Positions 35,632 to 46,498 of a stretch of DNA of 64,000 bases are shown piece by piece. The notes beneath the pieces are model-generated. The model did no database searches. It was given only the letters and a program-made list of their open reading frames with translations, and was not told the DNA's origin. The stretch's first letter is position 1, and each line of letters starts with the position of its first letter. Source of the DNA: Silurus meridionalis. Its lineage: Eukaryota > Chordata > Actinopteri > Siluriformes > Siluridae. Location: positions 5,853,998-5,917,997 of the forward strand of contig NC_060906.1 in assembly GCF_014805685.1 (NCBI RefSeq). Reading direction: 5' to 3'. Position numbers and translations under genes: made by a program.

Positions 35632-35981
35632 TGTCAGGGAACCACCAGCTTCTCCTCCCTTCAACACCCCGCCCGCATGGAGTGAATCACCGTCCTACTA
35701 AGTACTGGCACCTGGTGCTCATTAACTCCAGGCCTATATAAACCTCTCCCTGCCTAAATGCCATCGTCTGTTCTCACAGGTTATGCTGGAGAAACACCTT
35801 TTGATCCTCCTCGTGTGCCTCGCCATCTCCTGGCGTACCATGGATTACTATCCTTTCTTTCCTTAAAGGACTACATCTGTTCTAGTGACTTTCCCGGTAT
35901 TACAGCGACCTTTTCTCTGCTATTTGTTTTAAACAGATTAAACTTTATATATTACTACTATGGCTTCCGTCTGGCCTGACA
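35632..35981 (+). repeat. 3' LTR of the gypsy element
   Basis: This 350-bp LTR starts TGTCAGGGAACCACCAGC right after the polypurine tract and ends CTGGCCTGACA. It keeps the TATA-like box (CCTATATAAACCTCTCCC near 35731) and the polyadenylation signal. Confidence 0.9.
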
Positions 35982-36504
35982 CATACCTCTTAAATCAGAA
36001 GAAATCGCAATTTTGGGAAAGAGATCTTTTATATGTGGAATCAGACTTCCATTAGCAAAGTTTTGTAACATAATTAATTCTTCCTCTGTTAATCTTTTTT
36101 CCAGAGTCTTAAAATAAATTCAGTTTGGCATGAGGACCTCTGACCTCAAATGGCAGCCAGTGCAATAGCATCACTTAAATGAGACCCAGCCACATCAATT
36201 ATGTTCCTTAACTTTACCATACCAGAGCCACAAAGTCTTAATGAAAGACCTACCAAACACTCATTTGATAAGTGAAAGCGAGATGCCTTAACCAAAGGCT
36301 CCTCAAGTAACCAAAACAATGACTTTGTTTTACAAACCTAGAAAAAAAATTAAAAGTCCCAACATTTTAAATAGTCCATGATAAAAAGAAGGAAGTCCTT
36401 TGAAATTCAACTGTTTGTGATCCGTAAATACCAAAGTACTGTAAAGTCCAATTTCATCGATCCTCTGTAATATGTTCTGAGCCACTTTCCTCCAAACTAG
36501 GTCT

Positions 36505-37950
36505 TCAGGCCCAGTCTCTGGATAAACTGCAAGTGAAAAGTTGCAAGTCTACTAAACAGATGCACCAGACCTTGACCTCCTTTTTCCATAGGCAAGAAAA
36601 GTACGCTTTGAGGGACCCAGTGAAGCCGATCCCAAAAAAGTCAACCAGCGTTGCTTGTATTCTGAAAAGAAGACCGGAAGGAGGGTCTACACATACCAAT
36701 CTGTGCCACAATATTGAAGCAGCCAAATTGTTAATTATTAAAACACGTCCTCTAAAGAAAAGCTGTGGATGAATCCACTTCCATTTTTTTAACCTACCCT
36801 CTATTTTTTCAACCAGCCCAAACCAGTTCCTTTCTTGTGTGACAGCATCTCCAATAAACACTCCTAGATATTTAAGACCTCCTTTTTTCAAGTTCACCCA
36901 CCAGGTAATAACAGTGGCCCCTTCTCCCATTTTCCAACAATTAAGGCATCACTCTTACTCCAATTAATTTTAGCAGCAGATACATTTCAAAACTCCCATT
37001 ACATCAGCAGCATAAGCTGATATCTGATGTTGCAGATTAACATGAGGTAACAGTAGGTCTTCTATATTAGACCGTCATTTGTTTAATAATGGTTTAATTG
37101 CTAAGGAGTAAAGCATTCCAGAGAGTCACAACCTTGTCTGATGCCCCTGTTAACAGTAAAAGGGGCAGACAAACCACCATTGATTTTTTAGCATACTTTC
37201 AATGTCTTTATATAATGCTTTATTTTCTCCAATAAAACCTAGGCCAAAACCAAAAACATCAAGGGGGTTCCAAGACATTGGTGCACAACCCTATTAAAAG
37301 CTTTTTCCTGATCAATGGAGATGAGCCCTAAATTAATGACCAATAGACCAGCAACCTCTATTACATCTCGATCGATAAATAATTTAATCAGAATTAGACC
37401 TATCAGGCACACAATATGTCTGGTCAGGATGTATGGTGTCCCCTATCACTTCACTTCCCTTAACCTATTTGCCAGAGTTTTAGAAAACATTTTCAGATCG
37501 GAGCACAACAGGCTCACTGGTCTCCAGTTCCTAATTTCCTGAAGGTCATTTTTCTTGAGTAGAAGAGTAATCACAGCTCTCCTACAGCTCACTGGTAAAA
37601 AACCCTCAGCTATGCTCTCATTGAGAACATCTAAAAGATCCTCACCCAACACCTCCCAAAAGGCTTTATGAAACTCAATTTGGAGCCCATCAAGTCCTGG
37701 AGCTTTTCCACTCTCCATAATCTGCAATGCCTTCCATAGCTCATGTGCACACAAAGGCTTCTCTAGCACCTCCTTTGACTCCTTTGAAAGCTTCGGTAAA
37801 CCTTGATAAAAACTGGCAGACAATGCCTCATCATCTTTATATTCACTCCCATACAGATAATTATAGAACCTTACAGCCCTTTGTCTTATTTCAGACAGTA
37901 CTGTAAGCTCCTGCTCGTTCTCTGTTCACAATGAGTGAATGTATCTACTC
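36505..37950 (-). pseudogene. Tx1 LINE ORF2 reverse transcriptase and C-terminal part
   Basis: On the minus strand the RT begins near 37820 (LEKPLCAHELWKALQIMESG, KAPGLDGLQIEFHKAFW, IRNWRPVSLLCSDLKMFSKT). These are the conserved RT blocks 0-2 of L1-like enzymes. The catalytic box near 37020 reads YAADV where YADD is expected. The C-terminal block (GLKYLGVFIGDAVTQERNW, RVLIINNLAASILWHRLVCV) lies at 36870-36650. The frame is interrupted several times. Confidence 0.8.
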
Positions 37951-38511
37951 TGGCCATTTTTTCTTTCCAAATGAAAAAAGAATTTGTCTGGGGCATCCAT
38001 TCATGTTCAGTTTTGGTAGCGTGACCTGACCAATGCACCTTTTGCCTTCACGCCTAATGGTTCTGCAAGAAACATCCTTTTGGACTTTAGAATATCAACA
38101 CTATTTTGTTTTCCAGTATACTCCAAAACTGTTTGCACCTCTACAATTTCCTCTTCAAGTTCTTAAATTTTTTGTTTAATATTTTTAGAGACATTGAAAG
38201 TATACTGTTGACATAACTTAATTTCAACTTTTCCATCATCCCACCATTGTTTTACATTTATAAAACTCTCTTTTATTTAAATTCCTCCAAAAAAAAAAAC
38301 CCAAAACCTCTTTAAACTTTGCATCACTCAACAAAGAGACATTAAAAGGCCAATAGGAACTATTTACCTTATATTTTATATAAACACTATACAAATAACA
38401 ATAGCATGATCAGAAACCCCAGAAGGGTATCATATTAAAATGATGTTTAAAACAGTAGAGTCAATCTGATCTAGCCAAAGAAATAACATTCTCTTAAGTA
38501 TTCAACCATGT

Positions 38512-39157
38512 TTATTGTTTATTTTTGTTGTTTAAACGTCTCCATATATCACACAGTTTATGGGTTTCAATCAAAGTGCTCATGACATGGCTGGAAGCTA
38601 CACGGGGCTCAGTGTGATTCCGATCTAATACACAATTCTCAGTACAATTAAAATCATCACCTAAAAACACATTTATCTGAATTACCACTCTGCAAAATTC
38701 CATTAAGACCATGAAGAAAACAAACTTTTTCAATAGCATTATTAGGAGCATATACATTAAACATCCCCACATTAAATTTTTCAAACTGTGCACGTAAAAA
38801 AATCAGTCTACCAGCAATTTCTTGCTTCACCCCAAAAGAGACAGGACTGAAATGTGCAGCAGAAAGCACAGCTACCCCTCCTCTAGAAGAGCTGATGTGA
38901 GAGCACACCACCACCCCTTCCCCTTCTTTCCTCCAATTCATTTCATTTAAAACATCACTGTGTGTCTCCTGAATAAACATCACATCAATTCTCTTCTGTC
39001 TTAATAATTCAAATATCAATGCCCTTTTATAAGCATCTCGTGCAGCATTGATATTAAGAGAGCCTGTTCTCACCACACTCATAAAGAAGAATGAGAGAAG
39101 GATCACACACACGACAAATTTCAGCATGTGAAGGCAGAGAAAACTGCATTGTTTCAA
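38512..39157 (-). pseudogene. Tx1 LINE ORF2 AP-endonuclease domain
   Basis: The minus strand encodes the N-terminal endonuclease that nicks target DNA: SLNINAARDAYKRALIFELL, then DVMFIQETHSDVLNEMNW (catalytic Glu in QETH), then NVYAPNNAIEK, and after a frameshift the active-site motif DDFNCTENCVLDRNHTEP. Frame changes near 38790-38650 break it. Confidence 0.8.
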
Positions 39158-39387
39158 ACCTTATCCTCTGCCTGAAGTTCTGATCTATTTAGCAGGAATT
39201 TTCCTTAATCTATATTTTTCCTAACGTTTTTTCTCCTTCACTGCTCATTAACATCCCAAAGGAATCAACAAACATTTTATGATCAGGAAAAGAATCTGTA
39301 ACCTGCACATTTTTCATCTTTTTTGATCTTTGCAAAAAAGATTTGACTTTATCAAAAGAATAGTCAGTACATGTATTCCTTCTCAGT

Positions 39388-39467
39388 GAGAACAGTATCT
39401 CCAGCCTGATCGCATTCAGCAGAACCAGTGAGAACAGTATCTCCAGCCTAATCACATTCAGCAGAAC

Positions 39468-39514
<47 letters not shown>
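39388..39514. repeat. 40-bp tandem duplicate and GT microsatellite
   Basis: GTGAGAACAGTATCTCCAGC and the following 20 bases occur twice in tandem (about 39387-39470) with two mismatches. A GT run continues to 39513. This marks the 5' edge of the Tx1 LINE. Confidence 0.85.
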
Positions 39515-39515
<1 letters not shown>

Positions 39516-39691
39516 CAGTGGTCAATCAACACTAATTTAAACTAACAAACAGAAGTAAAAAAATAAATAAAACTAAAGTTCCTCCTCAGAACATTGATGC
39601 TGAACCTAAAACCTTAATGCTTCAGTCTCACTATTAGAGAATGTGCGTTACTGGGGAGCAGGTCATGTGACTCTCAGAGAGATGATCTTAC

Positions 39692-39865
39692 CTCAGTATC
39701 TCCAGTTTACAGTGAGGATTCTCCAGTACAGCAGAGAGACACTTCACTCCTGAGTCTCCTACTTTATTCCCAGACATACTCAGTTGTCTCAGGTGTGAGG
39801 GGTTTGATCTCAGAGCTGAAGCGAGAGCAGCACAGCCTTCATCTGATACTCCACAATACTCCAAC
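39692..39865 (-). CDS. NLR gene, LRR exon
   Basis: This 174-bp exon on the minus strand has an acceptor TATCTTCAG (changed from the usual TATCTGCAG, but still AG) and a donor GTAAG, phase 2 at both ends. It encodes LEYCGVSDEGCAALASALRS, NPSHLRQLSMSGNKVGDSGV and KCLSAVLENPHCKLEILR. It is part of the NLRC3-like LRR array. Flanking intron blocks match those of the other LRR exons. Confidence 0.85.
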
Positions 39866-39939
39866 CTGAAGATACACAATGACACACACTTCACTCTCTT
39901 AGTTTCTACACATTACACATCCTTTGTGTGTTTTGAAAT

Positions 39940-40112
39940 GAGTGGATGGATGGATGGATGGATTGATGGATGGAAGCAGAAATATAAACAATAGAGTGTG
40001 TGTGTTAGAGTGAGTGAGAGAGAGAGGGTGTGTGAGTATGTGCGAGTGTTTGTGAGTGTGTGTGTGAGTGTGTGTTAGAGTGAGTAAGAGAGAGAGGGTG
40101 TGTGTGTGTGTG
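39940..40112. repeat. GGAT, GT and GA microsatellites
   Basis: A GGAT run at about 39944-39972 and mixed GTGTGAGT and GAGAGA runs at 39989-40112 lie in intronic sequence. Confidence 0.9.
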
Positions 40113-40234
40113 TTATCTGAAAAATAGAACATCTTGTAAAATAAGTCTGCTGATTTAAAACATAAAAGTGATCTATTCTCACCAGGGAGAGCGTGTTGTC
40201 AATGGAGTGAGCTCACGTATACTGTCTCTGTTTC

Positions 40235-42060
40235 GTTCTTTTTTTTTATATATTTTTTTTTTTATTTCAACATTGATATAGCACAACAAAAACAGTCAAC
40301 AAACAAATCCTTACTTTTGCAATGCTAGTGAAAAAGAACTAAAGAGGAGATGAAGAAAAAGGGGGAAAATAAATAAATAAATAAAAACAACAACAATAAT
40401 ACTAATAAAATAATAATAAAATACAATATAGTCACATGCCAAATCTCAAAATATTACTTAAAAACACATCGATATAATCGAGGTATGGAGTCCACACTTG
40501 AGTAACACAGGTCAAGAACTCTGAGGGAATCATTTCTCTAATAATCTTGTACCATCCTCTCAAAGATGGGGGTTTGTCATTGACTCAGGTTAATAATATA
40601 TTTTTTCTAGCAGCAAAGGCTAGAATATCAAATAAACACATTTAATTTGTTCCAGATTTACCAGATTGTAGCCCATGTAAAGCCACTAAGGCTTCTTCCT
40701 TTAAAATGGAGGCATTTAAGACCATTCTTTGTTCATCTAATATATCTGGGAGTGTTAACCTATCAAAATACCTTTTCATAGCGATATCATGTTGAGAAGA
40801 AGATTCAGACTGATATAAATCTGAGAAAAACTGCTTTCATGTAGAATATATAACCCCAGTATCAAGTGATTGTTCTCCCAATAAATCCCTAATAGAGGTA
40901 ATGAATTGTTGACCACATTATTCTTCAATAAATAATACAAATACTTATTAGGTTTATTGCCATGTTCATACAATCTTTGCTTTGAAAATACTATTTTTGT
41001 GTTAGCCTGCTGCGATAACAACGAGTCTAAGGAGGCACGTATTGCACTCAGTTTCTCCAAATTAACAGAAGAAGGATCATTTACACTTCCCACTAACATG
41101 TCCAGTATTACCATAGAATGAACAGAAACAACAGTATTACTGAAAGTACAACTGGAGATATATTGCAAAATTGTACTAGGAACAAAAAAGGATTAATTTT
41201 AGAATACGACTTATGAGGAGGGGAGTAAAATTTAAATTCTGTGTGCAGTGGGTTAAGAGTACGCCAGACATCAGTGTAACCCAACTCTTCACACAAAGCA
41301 GATAAAGTTTTAGATAGCTTAGGGGGAGGGCAATTCTTATAAGGGGGCCTATTCAATAAAGGATTCAACAAACAGTTAGGCACCACAAGGCGAAGTTTAA
41401 ACAACACCCCCAGTTAAGAATCAGACACAGAGTTGAGCGGAGGAGAACTGTCATTTGCAGCAGGTCGTACATGCTGCTCCTTCTGAGTAATAAACTCTAA
41501 GACCGCTGTAGGTGTGCACAGAACCTTGATGGTGTTCACAATGGTTACTCACTGCTTAGCTGGGTAGAACATTGCATAGCGAGCTCCAATCTCCTGCAAG
41601 CGATGTTTAGCCGAATCAAATTCCCTGCGCTTATGGAGCACAGCGGCGGAGAAATCTTGATAGAAAGACACTTTACTGTTCTCAAACTGCAGATTTTCAT
41701 CCATAAACAACTTTCTACTTGCATCGAGAATCCTCTGTTTGTCTCTGAAGTTATGCATGCACACCACCAACAGTCTGGGTCTCTCCTTGACACCTGGTCT
41801 GGAAGCTAGAGTGCGCTGAGCCCTTTCAAATTTGATATAGCTACTTTTAGTCTGCAAATGAAGAAAATCCAGGATCCATTTCTGGAGAAATGACACCGTG
41901 TCAGAATCTTCTGCCCCCTCTGATAAGCCAAAAATGCGAACATGTTTGCGCCGTCCTCTGTTCTCTAAATCATCTACGTGATCAGTGAGTAATGCAGCTC
42001 CACTTTCAAGGGCCGAAACACAGACCAGTAAACTCTCTGCTAACTTTGGGACTAAAGGAA
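40235..42060 (-). mobile_element. L1-type LINE, internally deleted
   Basis: The minus strand carries the C-terminal domain of an L1 ORF1 protein (IKFERAQRTLASRPGVKERP, then NSKVSFYQDFSAAVLHKRRE, at 41890-41550). After a gap come an endonuclease piece (KTLSALCEELGYTDVWRTLN, near 41270), an RT-flanking piece (LLSQQANTKIVFSKQRLYEH, near 41000) and the ORF2 end. The left edge is a T-rich tract at 40229-40262, equivalent to the poly-A tail on the minus strand. It differs from the Tx1 copies and abuts the duplicated Tx1 segment near 42110. Most of ORF2 is deleted. Confidence 0.78.
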
Positions 42061-42109
42061 ACCGCTGCTACTCCCTGTCCGCCACCTTGCACCCCCCCTG
42101 TCTCTGTTT

Positions 42110-43120
42110 CTTATTAAAATTTCTCCATATGTCACAGAGATCGTGGGTCTCCACCAACTCCCACAGATGCTTAATGGGAAGCAACATGAGGCTCTGCATG
42201 ATTTCTGTCCATATTGTCTGATGTACAATTAAAATCTCCCAAAACTAAAAACTCTGCAGTGCTGCAGTTCAAAATAACATTGTTGAGTTTGTGTAAAAAC
42301 TTCATTCTCTCCACTGCACTGGTGGAAGCTGTCAGAAAGTTCAGGTTATAGGATCCAAGGCAGATGCAAAAGAAGCAGGAGAGAAAGGCTGTCGATTCAG
42401 GGAGTCGATTCAGGGAGCCGATTCAGGGAACGATTCAGGGAGCTGATGTGCGCGGAGGGTGAGGATTCCGAGCCGAAAACGGGATCGCGTTCAGCGCATG
42501 CCATCATTACTGTCTAATTCAGCTTCATCTGCCTTCAACTCTTTTTTGGCCTGTTTTTTCCCCTGACCCTTACTTTGTTTCTTTCTCTTTGTTGGAACTT
42601 TAAAAAGAGGCTCATCATCCATCTCCACGTCTTCTCTTGCATGATGTAGTGACTGGTGCCTCCTGGTGACAGCTCTGCACCCCTGGGCCTGCCTCTGCCA
42701 GCGCAGGCAGCTCTAGCACTGCTTCAGAGTCCACTGTGACATTCCCAGTTTTACTCGGCTTTTCCCGGTCCGGTTCGGCCGAGCAGGGCTTCTCCTGGTG
42801 GGGTTCGGCTGAGCAGGGCTTCTCTGGGGTGGTTATGTAGTTAGTGGACCTCTGCTCTACAGGCTGAGCTTGGGGCTCACGCTCCCTAGGCCCTGGTGCA
42901 GCAGCAGTTACGGGGCTTTCAGCAGCAGGCCGAGCTGAAGCCACAGGGGGAACGACTCCAGCAGGTTCAGCTGCTTTCTTGCCTCGATCGCTTGGAGACA
43001 CCAGGGTCACTCTGTCTTTCGGGACAGGCGAGCACAAGATGCCCTAACTGACCACATTTAAAACATTTAATTTCTGAATTGGTGGAGACAAAAATGTTGT
43101 AGTCAAACCCATCAAATCTT
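42110..43120 (-). pseudogene. Tx1 LINE ORF1 and endonuclease fragment, duplicate 1
   Basis: On the minus strand the ORF1 region opens FDGFDYNIFVSTNSEIKCF, reaches a CCHC zinc knuckle (CFKCGQLGHLVLAC) and continues as a Pro/Glu-rich tail to about 42490 (KRKKQSKGQGKKQAKKELKA). An extra base near 43017 shifts the frame right after the knuckle. A 13-bp direct repeat with core GATTCAGGGA follows at 42396-42440. An endonuclease piece (TAEFLVLGDFNCTSDNMDRN) then lies at 42350-42110. It is derived from LINE sequence and is not a host gene. Confidence 0.75.
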
Positions 43121-43165
43121 CAACACCCTCATGCTCACCCTTTCCTCATGCATGCGCAGAGAGAG

Positions 43166-43197
<32 letters not shown>

Positions 43198-43489
43198 AAG
43201 AAAACAGGACATTTGTATGTAGTTTGTGTTACTGAAAGTGAACTCTAACAGTTTCACAGTGATTTCAGACACATTGCAGTGGTTTTAAGACACGTTTTGT
43301 GCTGCAGCTTTACACATACGTACATCAGACCCAAAGCCTCTGTGACAAATCATCAGTGTGCAGTGAAAAAAAACAAACTTCCTTCTCAGAACATTGATGC
43401 TGAACCTAAAAGCTCTGCTCCAGTCTCACTATTAGAGAATGTGTGTTACTGAGGAGCAGGTCATGTGACTCTCAAAGAGATGATCTTAC

Positions 43490-43663
43490 CTCAGTATCTC
43501 CAGTTTACAGTGAGGATTCTCCAGTACAGCAGAGACACACTTCACTCCTGAGTCTCCTACTTTATTCCAAGACAGATGCAGTTCTCTCAGGTGTGAGGGG
43601 TTTGATCTCAGAGCTGAAGCGAGAGCAGCACAGCCTTCATCTGATACTCCACAACCACACAAC
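43490..43663 (-). CDS. NLR gene, LRR exon (duplicate 1)
   Basis: A 174-bp, phase 2-2 exon on the minus strand with acceptor TATCTGCAG and donor GTAAG. It encodes LCGCGVSDEGCAALASALRS, NPSHLRELHLSWNKVGDSGV and KCVSAVLENPHCKLEILR. It is identical in protein sequence to the exon at 45073-45246, its partner in the 1.58-kb tandem duplication. Upstream, on its acceptor side, only about 30 bp of the normal intron remain before the duplication junction. Confidence 0.85.
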
Positions 43664-43702
43664 CTGCAGATACACAATGACACACACTTCACTCTCTCAG
43701 TT

Positions 43703-44705
43703 TCTCCATATGTCACAGAGATCGTGGGTCTCCACCAACTCCCACAGATGCTTAATGGGAAGCAACATGAGGCTCTGCATGATTTCTGTCCATATTGTCT
43801 GATGTACAATTAAAATCTCCCAAAACTAAAAACTCTGCAGTGCTGCAGTTCAAAATAACATTGTTGAGTTTGTGTAAAAACTTCATTCTCTCCACTGCAC
43901 TGGTGGAAGCTGTCAGAAAGTTCAGGTTATAGGATCCAAGGCAGATGCAAAAGAAGCAGGAGAGAAAGGCTGTCGATTCAGGGAGTCGATTCAGGGAGCC
44001 GATTCAGGGAACGATTCAGGGAGCTGATGTGCGCGGAGGGTGAGGATTCCGAGCCGAAAACGGGATCGCGTTCAGCGCATGCCATCATTACTGTCTAATT
44101 CAGCTTCATCTGCCTTCAACTCTTTTTTGGCCTGTTTTTTCCCCTGACCCTTACTTTGTTTCTTTCTCTTTGTTGGAACTTTAAAAAGAGGCTCATCATC
44201 CATCTCCACGTCTTCTCTTGCATGATGTAGTGACTGGTGCCTCCTGGTGACAGCTCTGCACCCCTGGGCCTGCCTCTGCCAGCGCAGGCAGCTCTAGCAC
44301 TGCTTCAGAGTCCACTGTGACATTCCCAGTTTTACTCGGCTTTTCCCGGTCCGGTTCGGCCGAGCAGGGCTTCTCCTGGTGGGGTTCGGCTGAGCAGGGC
44401 TTCTCTGGGGTGGTTATGTAGTTAGTGGACCTCTGCTCTACAGGCTGAGCTTGGGGCTCACGCTCCCTAGGCCCTGGTGCAGCAGCAGTTACGGGGCTTT
44501 CAGCAGCAGGCCGAGCTGAAGCCACAGGGGGAACGACTCCAGCAGGTTCAGCTGCTTTCTTGCCTCGATCGCTTGGAGACACCAGGGTCACTCTGTCTTC
44601 GGGACAGGCGAGCACAAGATGCCCTAACTGACCACATTTAAAACATTTAATTTCTGAATTGGTGGAGACAAAAATGTTGTAGTCAAACCCATCAAATCTT
44701 CAACA
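43703..44705 (-). pseudogene. Tx1 LINE ORF1 and endonuclease fragment, duplicate 2
   Basis: This is the second copy of the LINE piece. It keeps the frame through the zinc knuckle (GQLGHLVLACPEDRVTLVS) where copy 1 has an added base, so copy 2 shows the ancestral reading. The remaining sequence and the GATTCAGGGA repeats are the same as in copy 1. Confidence 0.75.
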
Positions 44706-44747
44706 CCCTCATGCTCACCCTTTCCTCATGCATGCGCAGAGAGAGAG

Positions 44748-44783
<36 letters not shown>

Positions 44784-45072
44784 AAGAAAACAGGACATTT
44801 GTATGTAGTTTGTGTTACTGAAAGTGAACTCTAACAGTTTCACAGTGATTTCAGACACATTGCAGTGGTTTTAAGACACGTTTTGTGCTGCAGCTTTACA
44901 CATACGTACATCAGACCCAAAGCCTCTGTGACAAATCATCAGTGTGCAGTGAAAAACAAACTTCCTTCTCAGAACATTGATGCTGAACCTAAAAGCTCTG
45001 CTCCAGTCTCACTATTAGAGAATGTGTGTTACTGAGGAGCAGGTCATGTGACTCTCAAAGAGATGATCTTAC

Positions 45073-45246
45073 CTCAGTATCTCCAGTTTACAGTGAGGAT
45101 TCTCCAGTACAGCAGAGACACACTTCACTCCTGAGTCTCCTACTTTATTCCAAGACAGATGCAGTTCTCTCAGGTGTGAGGGGTTTGATCTCAGAGCTGA
45201 AGCGAGAGCAGCACAGCCTTCATCTGATACTCCACAACCACACAAC
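45073..45246 (-). CDS. NLR gene, LRR exon (duplicate 2)
   Basis: A 174-bp, phase 2-2 minus-strand exon, same protein sequence as the exon at 43490-43663 (GCGVSDEGCAALASALRS and onward). It is the first standard LRR exon after the variant LRR exon at 46304-46498, and its donor can join the next exon in frame. Recent duplication of this exon adds one LRR unit to the receptor if both copies are spliced in. Confidence 0.87.
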
Positions 45247-45289
45247 CTGCAGATACACAATGACACACACTTCACTCTCTCAGTTTCTA

Positions 45290-46260
45290 CACATTACGCA
45301 TCCTGTGTGTTCTCCCTCGTTCCTACAGTGTTGGTGTGAGAACCATTTACAGACACTGATGGAAGTCGGACTACAAAATGGACAGATTTCATTTGAGTAA
45401 AAAAAGTTGCAGCAGATTTCTCCAGGACTTACAAAGTAAATCAAAAATATATAATTAATCAATAAAAATAAATGAATTTAAAGATGATTTAATAGAGATA
45501 AATATTTGTACTGCACTTTGATTCATCTCAGACTGCTGACACAAGAAAACTGCAGTAAATGACCAGTAGGTGGCAGTGTAAGGTGTATTTCAGCTCATGT
45601 TCACAGCAGGGGATTAGAAGTAGAGCAGCACTAATGACCAAATGAATGTGGAGGAAAAAACAGAAGGAAATGTGGGATTTTTTACTCTTAGAAGAGCTTA
45701 AACATTTGCAGTTCAATAAAGAAGTTGTAAAAGAAGATGAGATGAAGGAGAGCAGCAGCACAAACACACGTCGCTCTGAGAAACAGAGAATGGAACTGGC
45801 AAGTCCAGAGCAATGCAAGCTGACACACACTTCATCATTCTGCAAATGGAGCAGAGGGGAATCTCTGACAATGAAGAATAATATGGTAAGATGTCTAGAA
45901 ACAGGTTGAAAAAGCAATGATGATGATTTGAAGATGAGGTGTGTGTTATGGTGGACCGTCTCCCTTCTCTTGTCCAATCACAAGATAATATTAAACCTGA
46001 CCAATGATTATTGCTGTGATTGAGATTCCTGTCATTATGTGTACAAGAGGTGTAAAGGTATTGTTGCTTTCTGTTCAAAGTCATGAATCAGGTTCTTTCT
46101 CTCTGTTTAACTGGAGTTTTATTCACACATGGATCTAATTCTCAGTGCATTAATGATTAGTGGAAGTGAGAAGTTTCATTACTGATAGATTTGTTCTGGA
46201 TGTTGTACTGCTACAGCAAATTTTACCTGAAAAACAACACTGTATAGAACAATTCACTGC
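45290..46260. other. NLR intron, no second gene supported
   Basis: A plus-strand frame at 45646-45909 has no recognisable features and no splice signals that make sense. The stretch contains a CTCF-like site described separately. Confidence 0.5.
45563..45578 (+). promoter_or_regulatory. CTCF-core-like site
   Basis: CCAGTAGGTGGCAGTG matches the vertebrate CTCF core consensus (CCASYAGRKGGCRS) at every core position. A second perfect core, in the opposite orientation, lies at 34070-34083 within the gypsy gag. Motif match only; occupancy is unknown. Confidence 0.35.
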
Positions 46261-46303
46261 AGCTTTTAGTGAGTTCCTGTGTTTCTCAGAGAGATGATCT
46301 TAC

Positions 46304-46498
46304 CTCAGATCTTTCACTTTACACTCAGGATTCTCCAGTAGAGCAGAGAGACGCGTCACTCCTGAATCTTCTAGTTTATTCTCGGACAGATTCAGTATAT
46401 TGACAGTCAGATGCAGTTCTCTCAGACTGGAGGTTTCTGAGTTGAGCACTGAGGTCAGAGCTTCTCCACTTCTCCATGTAATTGCACTGCATCTGATA
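46304..46498 (-). CDS. NLR gene, variant LRR exon with 7-residue insertion
   Basis: This 195-bp minus-strand exon has an acceptor CCTTCAG and a donor GTAAG, phase 2 at both ends. It encodes ITWRSGEALTSVLNSETSSL, RELHLTVNILNLSENKLEDS and GVTRLSALLENPECKVKDLR. Compared with the 174-bp exons it has seven extra residues inside the repeat (VNILNLS region), exactly 21 bp, which may be a partial repeat duplication. It is the first exon after the NACHT exon, a position where fish NLR genes often carry a divergent LRR. Confidence 0.8.

Larger units (their letters stand above)
33428..35981 (+). mobile_element. Ty3/gypsy chromodomain retrotransposon, defective, with 5-bp TSD
   Basis: Two direct LTRs (33428-33813 and 35632-35981) start TGTCAGGGAACCA and end GGCCTGACA (the last base is changed in the 5' copy). 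CATAC flanks the element on both sides (33423-33427 and 35982-35986). A polypurine tract, GGGGGAGGGGGTGA, lies just before the 3' LTR. Internal sequence keeps a gag zinc knuckle, a protease fragment, the RT start, and the integrase C-terminus with chromodomain. RT core and integrase core are deleted. It inserted into the Tx1 LINE in the opposite orientation, so it is the younger of the two. Confidence 0.92.
32870..39470 (-). mobile_element. Tx1/L1-type LINE, near full ORF2, split by a gypsy element
   Basis: Reading the minus strand leftward: an ORF1 C-terminus (DYSFDKVKSFLQRSKKMKNV, 39400-39180), the ORF2 endonuclease (39157-38512), RT (about 37950-36950), the C-terminal domain (36930-36000), then a gypsy insertion (33428-35981). 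The final ORF2 part resumes at about 33160-32880 (KIKWQLINFIVGQTKLGIYV). Without the insertion ORF2 would span roughly 3.7 kb, the normal size. Stops and frameshifts are many. It sits in the intron between two LRR exons, on the same strand as the NLR gene. Confidence 0.85.
42118..45283. repeat. 1.58-kb tandem duplication carrying an LRR exon
   Basis: Copy 1 spans about 42118-43700 and copy 2 about 43701-45283. Corresponding positions are offset by 1583 bp; for example, the LRR exon donors are at 43490 and 45073. The copies are nearly identical, with only a few single-base or microsatellite-length differences. The middle junction reads CTCTCAGTTTCTCCATATGT, joining LRR-intron sequence to LINE sequence at a shared TTTCT. 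Each copy holds Tx1 LINE pieces plus one complete LRR exon. Confidence 0.93.

Noticed and set aside
42615..43037. Pro/Glu-rich frame as a host gene
   Set aside because: A CCHC knuckle of the LINE ORF1 type lies directly upstream, and endonuclease sequence of the same LINE follows. It is retrotransposon ORF1.
45646..45909. Plus-strand frame of 87 codons
   Set aside because: It lies in an NLR intron opposite the gene, has no recognisable motif, and is within the length expected by chance.
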